Assembly (NCBI RefSeq): GCF_027912495.1
Contig: NZ_CP115463.1
Span: 3,980,501 to 4,044,500, forward strand
Direction: 5' to 3'
From: Caulobacter sp. NIBR1757
GTDB lineage: Bacteria; Pseudomonadota; Alphaproteobacteria; Caulobacterales; Caulobacteraceae
Length of the DNA stretch: 64,000 bases
Shown here: positions 40,918 to 49,957 of the stretch, piece by piece
Numbering within the stretch: the first letter of the stretch is position 1
Layout of the letters: each line of letters starts with the position of its first letter
Made by a program: the position numbers and the translations under genes
Notes under the pieces: model-generated
The model's database searches: none
Told to the model about the DNA's origin: nothing
Seen by the model: the letters and a program-made list of their open reading frames with translations, nothing else

Positions 40918-42780
40918 ATGATGGGTGAAGTTGCACGTCAGATTCCTTTGGGTGAAGCCGCTGGCTCCGAAGCCTGGCTGGCCGACCGACCGGCGCTGTC
41001 GCTGGTCCCCAAGATCGAGGTCGATCGCAGCCGCGACGCGCTGCTGACCGACTTCGGCAAGACCACGCTGGAAGACCGCTATCTGCTGCCGGGCGAGTCC
41101 TACCAGGACATGTTCGCCCGGGTGGCCACCGCCTTCAGCGACAATCCCGAGCACGCGCAGCGCGTCTACGACTACATGAGCCGCCTGTGGTTCATGCCGG
41201 CCACCCCGGTGCTGTCGAACGGCGGGGCCGATCGCGGCCTGCCGATCAGCTGCTTCCTCAACGCCGTCGGCGATTCGCTGAACGGCATCGTCGACACCTG
41301 GAACGAGAACGTCTGGCTGGCCGCCAACGGCGGCGGCATCGGCACCTACTGGGGCGGCGTCCGCTCCATCGGCGAGAAGGTCAAGGGCGCCGGCCAGACC
41401 AGCGGCATCATCCCCTTCATCCGGGTCATGGACAGCCTGACCCTGGCCATCAGCCAGGGCAGCCTTCGTCGCGGCTCGGCCGCCGTCTACCTGGACATCC
41501 ACCACCCGGAAATCGAGGAGTTCCTCGAGATCCGCAAACCCTCGGGCGACTTCAACCGCAAGTCCCTGAACCTGCACCACGGCATCAACATCACCGACGA
41601 GTTCATGCACGCGGTGCGGGACGGTGAGAAGTTCGGCCTGCGCAGCCCCAAGACCGGCGAGGTTCTGAAGGAAGTCGAGGCCCGCTCGCTGTGGCAGAAG
41701 GTGCTGGAGCTGCGGCTGCAGACCGGCGAGCCCTACCTGATCTTCTCGGACGCGGTGAACCGCGCCATGCCGCAGCACCAGAAGGACCTCGGCATGAGCG
41801 TCCGCCAGTCCAACCTGTGCAGCGAGATCATGCTGCACACCGGCAAGGACCACCTGGGCAATGAGCGGACCGCCGTCTGCTGCCTGTCGTCGGTCAACGC
41901 CGAGACCTTCCTGGAATGGCGCAACGAGCCGAAGTTCATCGAGGACGTCATGCGCTTCCTCGACAACGTGCTCGAGGACTTCATCCAGCGCGCCCCGATC
42001 GACGCCAAGAACGCCGTCTACGCCGCCAAGCGCGAGCGCTCCGTGGGTCTCGGCCTGATGGGCTTCCACAGCTTCCTGCAGGGCCAGAACGTTCCGTTCG
42101 AGAGCGCCATGGCCAAGAGCTGGAACATGCGCCTGTTCAAGCACCTGCGCCGCGAGGCCGACAAGGCGTCCAAGACCCTAGCCGAGGAGAAGGGCCCCTG
42201 CCCCGACGCGGCCGACCGCGGCGTCATGGAGCGGTTCAGCCACAAGCTGGCCATCGCCCCGACCGCCTCGATCAGCATCATCTGTGGCGGCACCAGCGCC
42301 GGCATCGAGCCGATCCCGGCCAACATCTACAGCCACAAGACCCTGTCGGGCACCTTCGCGGTCAAGAACCCCTACCTGGAGCGGGTGCTGGACGGCCACG
42401 GCCAGAACACCCCGCAGGTCTGGGACAGCATCCTCAGCCACGAAGGTTCGGTGCAGCACCTCGACTTCCTCAGCCAGGACGACAAGGACGTCTACAAGAC
42501 GGCCTTCGAACTGGACCAGCGCTGGGTCATCGAGCTGGCGGCCGACCGAACCCCGGAAATCTGCCAGAGCCAGTCGGTCAACGTCTTCCTGCCGGGCGAC
42601 GTCGACAAATGGGACCTGCACATGCTGCACTGGACCGCCTGGGAGCGGGGCATGAAGAGCCTCTACTACCTGCGCTCCAAGTCGGTGCAGCGGGCCGCCC
42701 ACGCCGGCGAGGACGAGGTCCGCGCCAGCGCCGAGGACGCCGCCCGCACCGACTACGAGGAATGCCTCGCCTGCCAGTGA
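40918..42780 (+). CDS. nrdA: Class Ia ribonucleotide reductase, alpha subunit
   Basis: NrdA reduces ribonucleotides to deoxyribonucleotides and needs the radical subunit NrdB, which is not in this window. The 620-aa protein has the active-site cysteines of class I alpha in PISCFLNAV and SNLCSEIML with the conserved Glu after Cys, and a second site in TAVCCLSSVNAETF. It ends CLACQ, the C-terminal CxxC that shuttles reducing power. An ATP-cone regulatory domain is not visible at the N-terminus, so the overall allosteric control may differ. The start is uncertain: ATG 40918 or ATG 40921; GTG 40888 is less likely. It overlaps the SGNH gene by 4 nt. Confidence 0.93.
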   Translation: MMGEVARQIPLGEAAGSEAWLADRPALSLVPKIEVDRSRDALLTDFGKTTLEDRYLLPGESYQDMFARVATAFSDNPEHAQRVYDYMSRLWFMPATPVLSNGGADRGLPISCFLNAVGDSLNGIVDTWNENVWLAANGGGIGTYWGGVRSIGEKVKGAGQTSGIIPFIRVMDSLTLAISQGSLRRGSAAVYLDIHHPEIEEFLEIRKPSGDFNRKSLNLHHGINITDEFMHAVRDGEKFGLRSPKTGEVLKEVEARSLWQKVLELRLQTGEPYLIFSDAVNRAMPQHQKDLGMSVRQSNLCSEIMLHTGKDHLGNERTAVCCLSSVNAETFLEWRNEPKFIEDVMRFLDNVLEDFIQRAPIDAKNAVYAAKRERSVGLGLMGFHSFLQGQNVPFESAMAKSWNMRLFKHLRREADKASKTLAEEKGPCPDAADRGVMERFSHKLAIAPTASISIICGGTSAGIEPIPANIYSHKTLSGTFAVKNPYLERVLDGHGQNTPQVWDSILSHEGSVQHLDFLSQDDKDVYKTAFELDQRWVIELAADRTPEICQSQSVNVFLPGDVDKWDLHMLHWTAWERGMKSLYYLRSKSVQRAAHAGEDEVRASAEDAARTDYEECLACQ

Positions 42781-43454
42781 GGCGCTCCACGCTGATGGCA
42801 TTGATGGCCGTCGGGGCGCTCGCCTCGGCGGCCATCGGTGCGTTTGCGGACCACCTCTGGGTCTCCTCCCGCGCCCGCGCCGGCGGCGCCATGAGCGATA
42901 CCGCGCCACAGACCCGGGCCCTTTATCGTCACCGGGTTGATCTGTTCGGCCGCCTGGGTTCAGGACCGACGGTGATTATGTTGGGCGATTCCATCACCCA
43001 GGGTGGCGAGTGGTCCGAACTGATCGGCCCGCAGGTCGCCAACCGGGGCGTCGGCGGCGACACGAGCGGCGCCTTGCTGACCCGGCTGGATGCTTCCCTG
43101 CCCGCCTCGGCCAGGACGGTGCTGGTGATGATCGGGACCAACGACCTGAAGGCCGCCGACTGGAGCGCCGGCGCCAGCGCCACGAACGTCTCGGCTCTGA
43201 TGGACCGGCTGAAGGGACGGCGGGTCATTCTGCAATCGGTGCTCTACACGGCCGATCCGCAGGCCAACCGCAAGATCGACGATCTCAACGCCGCCTACAG
43301 CAGGCTGTGCGAGACAGGCCGCTGCGAGTGGCTGGACCTCAACCCCTCGGTAGCGCCGGGCGGGGCCTTGAGCCACGAGGACTCCCTGGACGGCCGCCAT
43401 CTGAACGGCGACGCCTACCTGCGCTGGGCGTCGGCCTTGAAGGCCAGACTCTAG
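42777..43454 (+). CDS. SGNH/GDSL-family hydrolase, membrane-anchored
   Basis: The 225-aa protein has an N-terminal membrane anchor or signal (LMALMAVGALASAAIGAFA) and the SGNH blocks: GDSIT (Ser about 70), GVGGDT, GTNDL, and DGRHLNGDAY with the catalytic Asp/His. It is likely a periplasmic esterase. It starts at GTG 42777, overlapping the nrdA stop, so it is translationally coupled to nrdA, an odd pairing. The stop shares a CTAG with the convergent ogt gene. Confidence 0.9.
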   Translation: MRRSTLMALMAVGALASAAIGAFADHLWVSSRARAGGAMSDTAPQTRALYRHRVDLFGRLGSGPTVIMLGDSITQGGEWSELIGPQVANRGVGGDTSGALLTRLDASLPASARTVLVMIGTNDLKAADWSAGASATNVSALMDRLKGRRVILQSVLYTADPQANRKIDDLNAAYSRLCETGRCEWLDLNPSVAPGGALSHEDSLDGRHLNGDAYLRWASALKARL

Positions 43455-43996
43455 AACAGCTTTCCCGTCGGGGCGACGTAGTGGGCGCCCTCATGTTCCA
43501 GCAGCCAGCGCTTGCGGGGGATGCCGCCGCCGAAGCCGGTGAGGCTGCCATCGGCACCGATCACCCGGTGGCAGGGCACGACCACGGCGATGGGGTTGGA
43601 ACCGTTGGCCAGGCCGACGGCACGGCTGGCGCTGGGCTGGCCGATCTTGCGGGCCATGGCGCCGTAGCTGCGGGTCTCGCCGACCGGGATCTGCTTGAGC
43701 TCGTTCCAGACCGACTGCTGGAAGTCGCTGCCGACCGCCTGAGTGGGGATACGCTCCAGCGCCGGAAGGTCGCCCTTGAAGTAGGCGTCGAGATTGTCGC
43801 GGACTAGCGGCGGGGCGCGGCCCTTGACCACCTGGGCCTTGGGATAGCTGCGACGCACCGTGCGCTGGAAGTCCTCTTCCGGTCGGTCGAAGTGGAGCAG
43901 GCGCAAGATGCCGTCCTCGTCGACGGCGAGCCACAGGCCGTCGATCGGCGAGGCATAGCGTTCGATCGTCAGGGTCTCAGGCGGCTTTGCGGGCAT
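43451..43996 (-). CDS. ogt: Methylated-DNA-protein-cysteine methyltransferase
   Basis: Ogt repairs O6-alkylguanine by taking the alkyl group onto a Cys in one suicide reaction. The 181-aa protein has the acceptor motif IAVVVPCHRVI, a helix-turn-helix segment (GETRSYGAMARKIGQPSASRAVG, in part) and the YGAMARKIG element. ATG 43996 gives a normal length. It overlaps the Ada-AlkA gene by 20 nt, so the two are coupled. Confidence 0.95.
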   Translation of the reverse strand: MPAKPPETLTIERYASPIDGLWLAVDEDGILRLLHFDRPEEDFQRTVRRSYPKAQVVKGRAPPLVRDNLDAYFKGDLPALERIPTQAVGSDFQQSVWNELKQIPVGETRSYGAMARKIGQPSASRAVGLANGSNPIAVVVPCHRVIGADGSLTGFGGGIPRKRWLLEHEGAHYVAPTGKLF

Positions 43997-45464
43997 CGGC
44001 CTTTCCCTTGATAGCGGCGGCGTCGCCGGCCCAGAGATGCAGGGCGGCATAGGCCCGCCAGGGCCGCCAGGCCTCGGCGCGGGCGAGGAGTTGCGCCGGG
44101 GTGGGGCGGACGCCGTCCGGGGTCTCCAGGGCGCGCATCAGGCCGATGTCGGCGGCGGGGAAGGCGTCCGGTTCGCGCAGCTGGCGCATGGCGATGTACT
44201 GCGCCGTCCATTCACCGATGCCGGGCAGGGCCTTGAGAGCCCGAATCGCGGTCTCGAGGTCCTGGCGCGGGCCGAACAGGGCCGGGTCGGCGACGGCCGC
44301 CGCGCCCATGCTGCCGAGCGAGCGCGAACGGGCGCCGGGCATGGGCAGGCCGGAGAGGTCGGCGGCGGCGAGACGCTGGGGGCTCGGGAAGGCGACGGTG
44401 AGGCCCTCCTGCGCCCAGGCCTCGGGCAGCGGCTCGCCGTACTGGGCGGCCAGCTTGCCGGCCAGCAGGACGGCGGCATGGACGGTGATCTGCTGGCCGA
44501 GGATGGCGCGGATGGCCAGCTCGAAGCCGTCCCAGGCCCCGGGCACCCGCAAGCCCGGCCGCGCCGCCACGCGCGGGGCGAGGTCGGGATCGGCCGACAG
44601 GTGCTCGTTGATGGCAACCGGGTCGGCGGCAAGATCGAAGACCCGGCGCACGCGGGCGAGAATGGCCGGCAGGGCGCTGGTGCGGGGAAAGCGGACCTGG
44701 ACCGACAGCTGATCCTTGCCGGCCGGGGTGACGGCCAGCGTGCCCATCTCGCCGCCCAGTTCGATGGTGCGGGCGTAACGGTCGCCCTCGACCCGCTCGA
44801 CGCCCGGGATGGCGCGCAGCTGCAGGAAGGCGATCAGGCCGTCCCAGTCGTAGGGCGGCTTGTAGCGCAGCTTGAGGGTGACGCCGTCGGCGGTATGGGC
44901 CGAGGCCGACCGGCGGCGCAGAGTGGCCGGCGGCCGATTGTAGAGGGCCTGGAAGGTCTCGTTGAAGCGGCGGACGCTGCCGAAGCCCGAGGCCAGGGCC
45001 ACCTGGGCCATCGGCAGGTCGGTCTCATGGATCAGCTGCTTGGCGAGCAGGACGCGGCGGGTCTGGGCGACGCCGATCGGGGTGGCGCCGAGATGCGTCT
45101 GGAACAGGCGGCGCAACTGACGGTCGCCGACGCCGAGACGCCCCGCCAGGGCTTCGACATCGCCGGTGTCGAGGGCGCCGGCCTCGATCAGGCTCAGCGC
45201 CCGGGAGACGGTGCTGGACGAGCCCTTCCAGGCCCCCAGGTCCGGCGAGGTTTCCGGGCGGCAGCGCAGGCAGGCGCGGAAACCGGCCGCCTCGGCGGCG
45301 GCGGCGCTGGGGTAGAAGGTGATGTTCTGGGGCTTGGGCGTGCGGGCCGGGCAGATCGGCCGGCAGTAGATGCCCGTCGTCTTCACCCCGCCGAAAATCC
45401 GCCCGTCGAAGCGGGTGTCTCGCGACAGGATGGCGCGGTAGCAGGCGTCGTGATCGAGCTCCAT
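43977..45464 (-). CDS. alkA: Ada N-terminal domain fused to DNA-3-methyladenine glycosylase II
   Basis: This protein carries the transcription-activating part of Ada joined to AlkA. From ATG 45464 it is 495 aa. Residues 1-75 hold the Zn(Cys)4 methylphosphotriester domain with cysteines in TTGIYCRPICPAR and FRACLRCRPE. An AraC-type HTH follows (about 90-185, with LAGRLGVGDRQLRRLF and GFGSVRRFNETF). Residues 200-495 are the AlkA glycosylase, with the HhH segment LKALPGIGEWTAQYIAMR before the catalytic Asp. The O6-alkylguanine acceptor half of Ada is supplied as the separate ogt gene. It should activate its own operon after alkylation. Confidence 0.95.
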   Translation of the reverse strand: MELDHDACYRAILSRDTRFDGRIFGGVKTTGIYCRPICPARTPKPQNITFYPSAAAAEAAGFRACLRCRPETSPDLGAWKGSSSTVSRALSLIEAGALDTGDVEALAGRLGVGDRQLRRLFQTHLGATPIGVAQTRRVLLAKQLIHETDLPMAQVALASGFGSVRRFNETFQALYNRPPATLRRRSASAHTADGVTLKLRYKPPYDWDGLIAFLQLRAIPGVERVEGDRYARTIELGGEMGTLAVTPAGKDQLSVQVRFPRTSALPAILARVRRVFDLAADPVAINEHLSADPDLAPRVAARPGLRVPGAWDGFELAIRAILGQQITVHAAVLLAGKLAAQYGEPLPEAWAQEGLTVAFPSPQRLAAADLSGLPMPGARSRSLGSMGAAAVADPALFGPRQDLETAIRALKALPGIGEWTAQYIAMRQLREPDAFPAADIGLMRALETPDGVRPTPAQLLARAEAWRPWRAYAALHLWAGDAAAIKGKADARKAA

Positions 45465-45604
45465 GCGTCCAATATGCGGGGAACCCGGGCCGGCGTCTCG
45501 CGGTTTTCGGACATCACCGTCGCCTCCCGAACCTTGCATTTCAGCGGAATCTGCGGTTTGAGGCGGGCGCAAATTTTTCAAGCACCGACTCTTTGAAGGA
45601 CTGA

Positions 45605-45949
45605 ATGCGAGATCCTCTGAAAACCGGCTTCAATGACCGTATCGCCGCCGCCGCCGAAGCCAAGAAAGCCATGCTGGCGCGGATGAAGCCCAAGCCGACC
45701 GTGACCGACCCCAACTTCGTCGATCGCGCCACCCGCAAGGCCCAGGAACTCGAAGCCATCCGCGCCCAGCGCCAGGCCGAGAAGGACGCCGCCAAGGCCG
45801 CCCAGGAGGCCAAGCGCCTGGCCGAGATCGAGGCCCGCGCCGAAGCCGCCGAGACCGAGCTGGAAGCCAAGCGCCGCGAGCGCAAGGAACGCAAGGCGGC
45901 CGCCAAGGAAGAAGCCCGCCTGAAGAAAGAGCTGAAGCGGGCCCACTAG
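45605..45949 (+). CDS. DUF6481-like charged helical protein
   Basis: The 114-aa protein is mostly a single charged helix, very rich in Ala, Lys, Glu and Arg, and matches the DUF6481 pattern by eye (FNDRIAAAAEAKKAMLARMK near the start). No signal peptide is seen. The function of the family is unknown. It is followed by two hairpins and is probably monocistronic, divergent from ada/alkA. Confidence 0.8.
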   Translation: MRDPLKTGFNDRIAAAAEAKKAMLARMKPKPTVTDPNFVDRATRKAQELEAIRAQRQAEKDAAKAAQEAKRLAEIEARAEAAETELEAKRRERKERKAAAKEEARLKKELKRAH

Positions 45950-46025
45950 ACCCTTCGGGTCTAGATTCTTCGTTTAGAGCCCGTCCGGGCGGCGGAACCG
46001 CAAACACTTCCGCCTGACGGGCTCT
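45947..46025 (+). terminator. Two consecutive hairpins after the DUF6481 gene
   Basis: The first hairpin TAGACCC-TTC-GGGTCTA (45947-45963) begins in the stop codon. The second pairs TAGAGCCCGTC (45975-45985) with GACGGGCTCTA (46015-46025), with a GGCGGAA/TTCCGCC pair inside. They should end transcription before the SDR gene. Confidence 0.7.
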
Positions 46026-46082
46026 AGCCCGCTACGACTTCGGACCTTAGGGTCGCTCCCAAAGCAAACGAGGAGCGCCCTG

Positions 46083-46835
46083 ATGTCCGATCTCTTTTCC
46101 CTCGCCGGCCGCACGGCCCTGATCACCGGCGGCTCGCGCGGCATCGGGAAGATGATCGCGGCCGGCTATATCGCCGCCGGCGCCAAGGTCTACATCAGCG
46201 CCCGCAAGGAGGTCGCCTGTCGCCAGACGGCCGAGGAACTGGGCTGCGTCGCCCTGCCCGCCGATGTCTCGACGATGGAAGGGATGGAGGCGCTGGCCAC
46301 GGCCTATCGCCAGCATGAGAGCAAGCTCGACATCCTGGTCAACAACGCCGGCGCCGCCTGGCTGGCCCCGTTCGACGACTTCCCCGAGAAGGGCTGGGAC
46401 AAGGTCATGGACCTCAACGTCAAGACCCCCTTCTACCTGACCAGCAAGCTGGCCCCCGAGCTGCGCGCCGCCGCGACCTTTGAGCGGCCGGCCAAGGTGA
46501 TCAACATCGCCTCCATCGACGGCATCGCGGTCAATCCGCAGGAGACCTATCCCTACGCCGCCAGCAAGGCCGGGCTTATCCACCTGACCCGCCGCATGGC
46601 CAAGACGCTCATCGCCGACAACATCGTCTGCAGCGCCATCGCCCCCGGCGCCTTCGCCAGCGACATGAACATCGCCGCCCGCGACCAGGCCGACGCGGTC
46701 GCCTCCCGCGTGCCGGCCCGGCGGATCGGGACCGACGAGGACATGGCCGGCGCCGCCATCTACCTGGCCTCGCGGGCCGGGGACTATGTGGTCGGCGCGA
46801 CACTGACCGTCGACGGCGGCGTCGCCTACTGTTGA
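46083..46835 (+). CDS. Short-chain dehydrogenase/reductase
   Basis: The 250-aa enzyme is a classical SDR with a Rossmann dinucleotide site (ITGGSRGIGK), NNAG at about residue 84, catalytic Ser in NIASIDGIA, and YAASK. It has a Gly-rich C-terminal with TVDGGVAYC. It is probably NADP-dependent and may act on a 3-ketoacyl or sugar substrate; the substrate is not determined. A GAGGAG lies before ATG 46083. It shares one base (TGATG) with the next gene. Confidence 0.92.
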   Translation: MSDLFSLAGRTALITGGSRGIGKMIAAGYIAAGAKVYISARKEVACRQTAEELGCVALPADVSTMEGMEALATAYRQHESKLDILVNNAGAAWLAPFDDFPEKGWDKVMDLNVKTPFYLTSKLAPELRAAATFERPAKVINIASIDGIAVNPQETYPYAASKAGLIHLTRRMAKTLIADNIVCSAIAPGAFASDMNIAARDQADAVASRVPARRIGTDEDMAGAAIYLASRAGDYVVGATLTVDGGVAYC

Positions 46836-47341
46836 TGACCTCGGCCGCGCTTCAGGTCCGGCGGCTCGGCGCAGGCGATGCGGCGGCGTTCCAGGCGCTG
46901 CGCCTGGGCGGGCTGCGGCTCAATCCCGACGCCTTCGGCTCGTCCTGGGAGGAAGAGGTCGACCGACCGCTGGAAAGGACCGCCGCATCGCTGGCCAGCG
47001 CCTTTGTCGCCGGCTGTGAGAAGGACGGGGTGCTGGTCGGCATCGGCGGCCTGCGGATCGGTCAATCGGTCAAGACCCGCCACCGGGGCGGCATCTGGGG
47101 GGTCTATGTCGATCCCAGGGCGCGCGGCCTTGGCGTCGGCAAGCGTCTGATGGCGGCGCTCATCGCCCAGGCCCGCGCCGAGGTCGAGGACCTGACCCTG
47201 ACCGTGTCCGCCCACAACGAGGCCGCCATCGCCCTTTACCGGAGCCTGGGCTTCGAGCCGTACGGGCTTGATCGGCGGGCCCTCAAGATCGGCGAGGACT
47301 ATGTCGACGAGCTGCTGATGCGGCTCGTCCTGGCCGGCTAG
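46835..47341 (+). CDS. GNAT-family N-acetyltransferase
   Basis: The 168-aa protein is a GNAT enzyme, with the acetyl-CoA binding motif VDPRARGLGVGKRLM (V/I-x-x-x-x-R-G-x-G/A) and the typical SAHNEAAIALYRSLGFEPYG. The start overlaps the SDR stop as TGATG, so the pair is coupled. The acceptor amine is unknown. Its stop shares CTAG with the convergent small gene. Confidence 0.9.
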   Translation: MTSAALQVRRLGAGDAAAFQALRLGGLRLNPDAFGSSWEEEVDRPLERTAASLASAFVAGCEKDGVLVGIGGLRIGQSVKTRHRGGIWGVYVDPRARGLGVGKRLMAALIAQARAEVEDLTLTVSAHNEAAIALYRSLGFEPYGLDRRALKIGEDYVDELLMRLVLAG

Positions 47342-47532
47342 AAACTGCGCCGGCCGACCCGGCCGAGGGCGCCGACGGCGGCGGCGGCGAACTCGCCGGT
47401 GCGCCAGGCGCTTTCGCGGTCATGAGCCTGGCCGCTGGCGGCGACGCGGGCCTCCAGGTCCATCAGCGTCCAGACCCACTGGCTGTTCTCGGGGCGGACG
47501 AAGAGGGCGAAGCCTTCGGTGGACGTGGGCAT
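47338..47532 (-). CDS. Small hypothetical protein
   Basis: The 64-aa product has a core with ENSQWVWTLMDLEARVAASGQAHD (partly quoted) and a Gly/Arg C-terminus (GALGRVGRRSF). It is cytoplasmic and not recognised. It lies on the same strand downstream of the sensor kinase and may be in that operon. The start codon is followed by a plausible fold, and the shared CTAG stop supports a real gene. Confidence 0.55.
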   Translation of the reverse strand: MPTSTEGFALFVRPENSQWVWTLMDLEARVAASGQAHDRESAWRTGEFAAAAVGALGRVGRRSF

Positions 47533-47619
47533 GGGAACCTCCCTTTCTGATTGGGAGGAGCATGGCGGACGGCAGTGGAGCGCGTTCAGTCCGCGCGGCG
47601 CCGATTCTGTGCAGACGCC

Positions 47620-49212
47620 TCAGGCCAGGGGCAGGCGAAGCTCGAACCGCGCGCCGGCCCGGCAGGGCGCGGCGGCGATCCTGGCGTGGCTGGCCGCCAG
47701 CAACGACCGCGCGATCGACAGGCCCAGACCCGTGCCGCCGTCGGCGCGGTGGCTGGTGAAGAAGGGCTCGAACAGGCGCTCGCGGTCGGCCTCGGCGATG
47801 CCGGGGCCGTCGTCCTGCACCGCCAGGCAGAGCTGACCGGCCTCGACGGCGGCCGAAAGCACCACCGACCTGGCGCCGGCCTGGCGGCTGTTTTCCAGCA
47901 GGGTGGTGAGGACGGCCTCGATGGTCGCCTCGGGCACGGCGACGGCGGGCAGGTCGTCGGTCAGGTCGATGGTCACCTTCAGGGCAGGCTGGCTGTCGGC
48001 GACGCGCCGGGCGGCGGGCAGGATGTCGACTGCGGCGCCGGCCTCGGGGCGGGCCATGTCGGCGCGGGCCATGTCGAGCAGGCGGGTGACCAGCTGGGTC
48101 AGGCGGGCGTTGTCGGCGGCGATGTTGTCGAGGAAGCGGCGGCGCTCGGCCGGGCTCATGGTCTCGAAGTGGTCCTGCAGCAGCTCGACGGCGCCGCCGA
48201 TGCCGGCGAGCGGCGTCTTGAACTCGTGGCTGACGGCGGCGGCGAAGTCGCGCAGGTAGCGGCTGCGGGTCTCGATGGCCTCAGCCATCTCGCGGAAGTC
48301 CTCGTAGAGGGCGCGTATCTCGACAGCGGCGGTGCGCGGGGTTTCGGGGACGTCGCCGCGGCCGGCGGTGACCTCACGGGCGGCGCGGCTCAAGGCGACG
48401 ATGGGACGACTGATGCCGCGCGAGACGATGCCGGCCATCAGGATCAGCAGGGCGACGATCAGCACCAGGCCGAAGACGATCTTGCCGCGATCCTCATAGA
48501 CGCCGCGGAACAGGGCGCGGGGCGAGCGCGACATCAGCAGCACCCCGCGCACCCGGCCCTGGGCGATGATCGGCCGGGCGTGGTGGATGCGGATGGTCGA
48601 GGCGCGGGACAGCCACTCGTAGTGGCTGTCGGGACGGTAGTCGCTGTTGTCGCGCAGGACGGTGGCCGGCTGGCCGTCGAGGGCCGCCTTGACCTCGGGC
48701 AGGGCCGAGAGGTCGCCGCCCTTGCCGTAGCCGCGCACCACCTGGCCCCGGCTGTCGAGCATCAGGATGGAGGCCAGGGTGGTCTTGACCGTGGCGTCGA
48801 TGACCGGGCCCAGCTGCTCGGCGGCGATCACCGCGTCGGCGTCGGGGGCGGCCAGGGTGCGGCGGGCCGGCGGGCGTTCGGGCAGGACGGGACTGTCCGA
48901 CAGGTCGATGGTGGTGCGTTCGGGCTGGTAGTAGTCCGGCGCCTTGGTGTCGGCCGGCGGCGGGGGGGCGAGGCCGGGCCAGCGGACCGAAGCGACGGCG
49001 GCCAGGGCCGCGCCCTGGGCGACCAGTTCGGCCTCGGTCTGGCGGACCAGGGTGTTCTCGTAGACGCGCAGACCCACGGCGCTGAACACCGGCATGGCGG
49101 CCACGAACAGCAGCACGCCAAGCAGGATGGTGCGCAGCTTCAGCGCCGGCCAATGCCGTTTGATCACCGCCTTGACTCGGTCGATGGGGTTCAGGCCGCC
49201 TCCCCCCGACAT
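47620..49212 (-). CDS. Sensor histidine kinase, CreC-like
   Basis: The 530-aa membrane kinase has a membrane segment at about 28-50, a periplasmic sensor (about 51-240), a second segment at about 248-268, HAMP, the HisKA box AVSHEFKTPLAG, and the ATP-binding N, G1 and G2 boxes (LLENSRQ, DDGPGI, GTGLGLS). The partner response regulator overlaps its start by 22 nt. The ligand is unknown. The layout of regulator, kinase and DUF4173 protein is similar to CreBC-type systems, but no CreA or CreD is present. Confidence 0.93.
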   Translation of the reverse strand: MSGGGGLNPIDRVKAVIKRHWPALKLRTILLGVLLFVAAMPVFSAVGLRVYENTLVRQTEAELVAQGAALAAVASVRWPGLAPPPPADTKAPDYYQPERTTIDLSDSPVLPERPPARRTLAAPDADAVIAAEQLGPVIDATVKTTLASILMLDSRGQVVRGYGKGGDLSALPEVKAALDGQPATVLRDNSDYRPDSHYEWLSRASTIRIHHARPIIAQGRVRGVLLMSRSPRALFRGVYEDRGKIVFGLVLIVALLILMAGIVSRGISRPIVALSRAAREVTAGRGDVPETPRTAAVEIRALYEDFREMAEAIETRSRYLRDFAAAVSHEFKTPLAGIGGAVELLQDHFETMSPAERRRFLDNIAADNARLTQLVTRLLDMARADMARPEAGAAVDILPAARRVADSQPALKVTIDLTDDLPAVAVPEATIEAVLTTLLENSRQAGARSVVLSAAVEAGQLCLAVQDDGPGIAEADRERLFEPFFTSHRADGGTGLGLSIARSLLAASHARIAAAPCRAGARFELRLPLA

Positions 49213-49898
49213 GGACCCAGCCGATAGCCGACCCCGGCCTTGGTCTCGATGACGTCGAGGCCGCCGAGGGCCGCGAACTTGCCGCGCAGGTTGCGGACAT
49301 GGCTGTCGATGGTGCGGTCGGTGATGGCGAAACCTGGACCGTGCAGCCGGTCGATGATGGCGTCGCGGGTGAAGACGCGGGTCGGGGCGGCGGCCAGGGC
49401 TTTCAGGATGCCGAACTCGGTGACGGTCAGGGCCGCTTCCTGGCCGGCCCAGCGGGCGGTCCAGCCGTCGGTGTCGAGGGTCAGGCGGCCATGGCTGATC
49501 AGGCTGGTGGGGGCCGGCGCGGCGGCCGCGGCGGCCTGCGAGCGGCGCAGGATGGCGCTGATGCGGGCGGTGACCTCGCGCGGGCTGAACGGCTTGACGA
49601 CATAGTCATCGGCCCCGAGCTCGATGCCCAGCACCCGGTCGATCTCGTCGTCGCGGCTGGACAGGAACAGGATCGGGGTCGAGCCCTGGGCGCGCAGGCG
49701 GCGGCAGACCTCCAGGCCGTCGAGACGCGGCATGTTGATGTCGAGCACCACCAGGTCGGGGGCCTGTTCCTCCACCGCCGCCAGGGCGGCGACGCCGTCC
49801 TCGGCCTGGCGGGTGGCGTAGCCGGCCTTGGTCAGGGCGAAGTCGAGCAGCTCGCGGATGTGCGGGTCGTCATCGACGATCAGGATGGAGCGGGACAT
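49191..49898 (-). CDS. OmpR/PhoB-family response regulator
   Basis: The 235-aa regulator has a receiver with DDD near residue 10, the phosphoacceptor Asp in LVVLDINMPRLDG, conserved Thr/Ser and Lys (LSSRD, YVVKPFSP), and a winged-helix DNA-binding domain (TVTEFGILKALAAAPTRVFTR ... IDSHVRNLRGKF, given in parts). ATG 49898 gives a normal length. It is read between the DUF4173 gene and the kinase and is their partner. Confidence 0.95.
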   Translation of the reverse strand: MSRSILIVDDDPHIRELLDFALTKAGYATRQAEDGVAALAAVEEQAPDLVVLDINMPRLDGLEVCRRLRAQGSTPILFLSSRDDEIDRVLGIELGADDYVVKPFSPREVTARISAILRRSQAAAAAAPAPTSLISHGRLTLDTDGWTARWAGQEAALTVTEFGILKALAAAPTRVFTRDAIIDRLHGPGFAITDRTIDSHVRNLRGKFAALGGLDVIETKAGVGYRLGPCRGEAA

Positions 49899-49957
49899 GG
49901 CGTGCATCATTCCGAAGGCGGGGCGAAGGTCAACGGGCGTGGCGTGAACGGAGGGGG

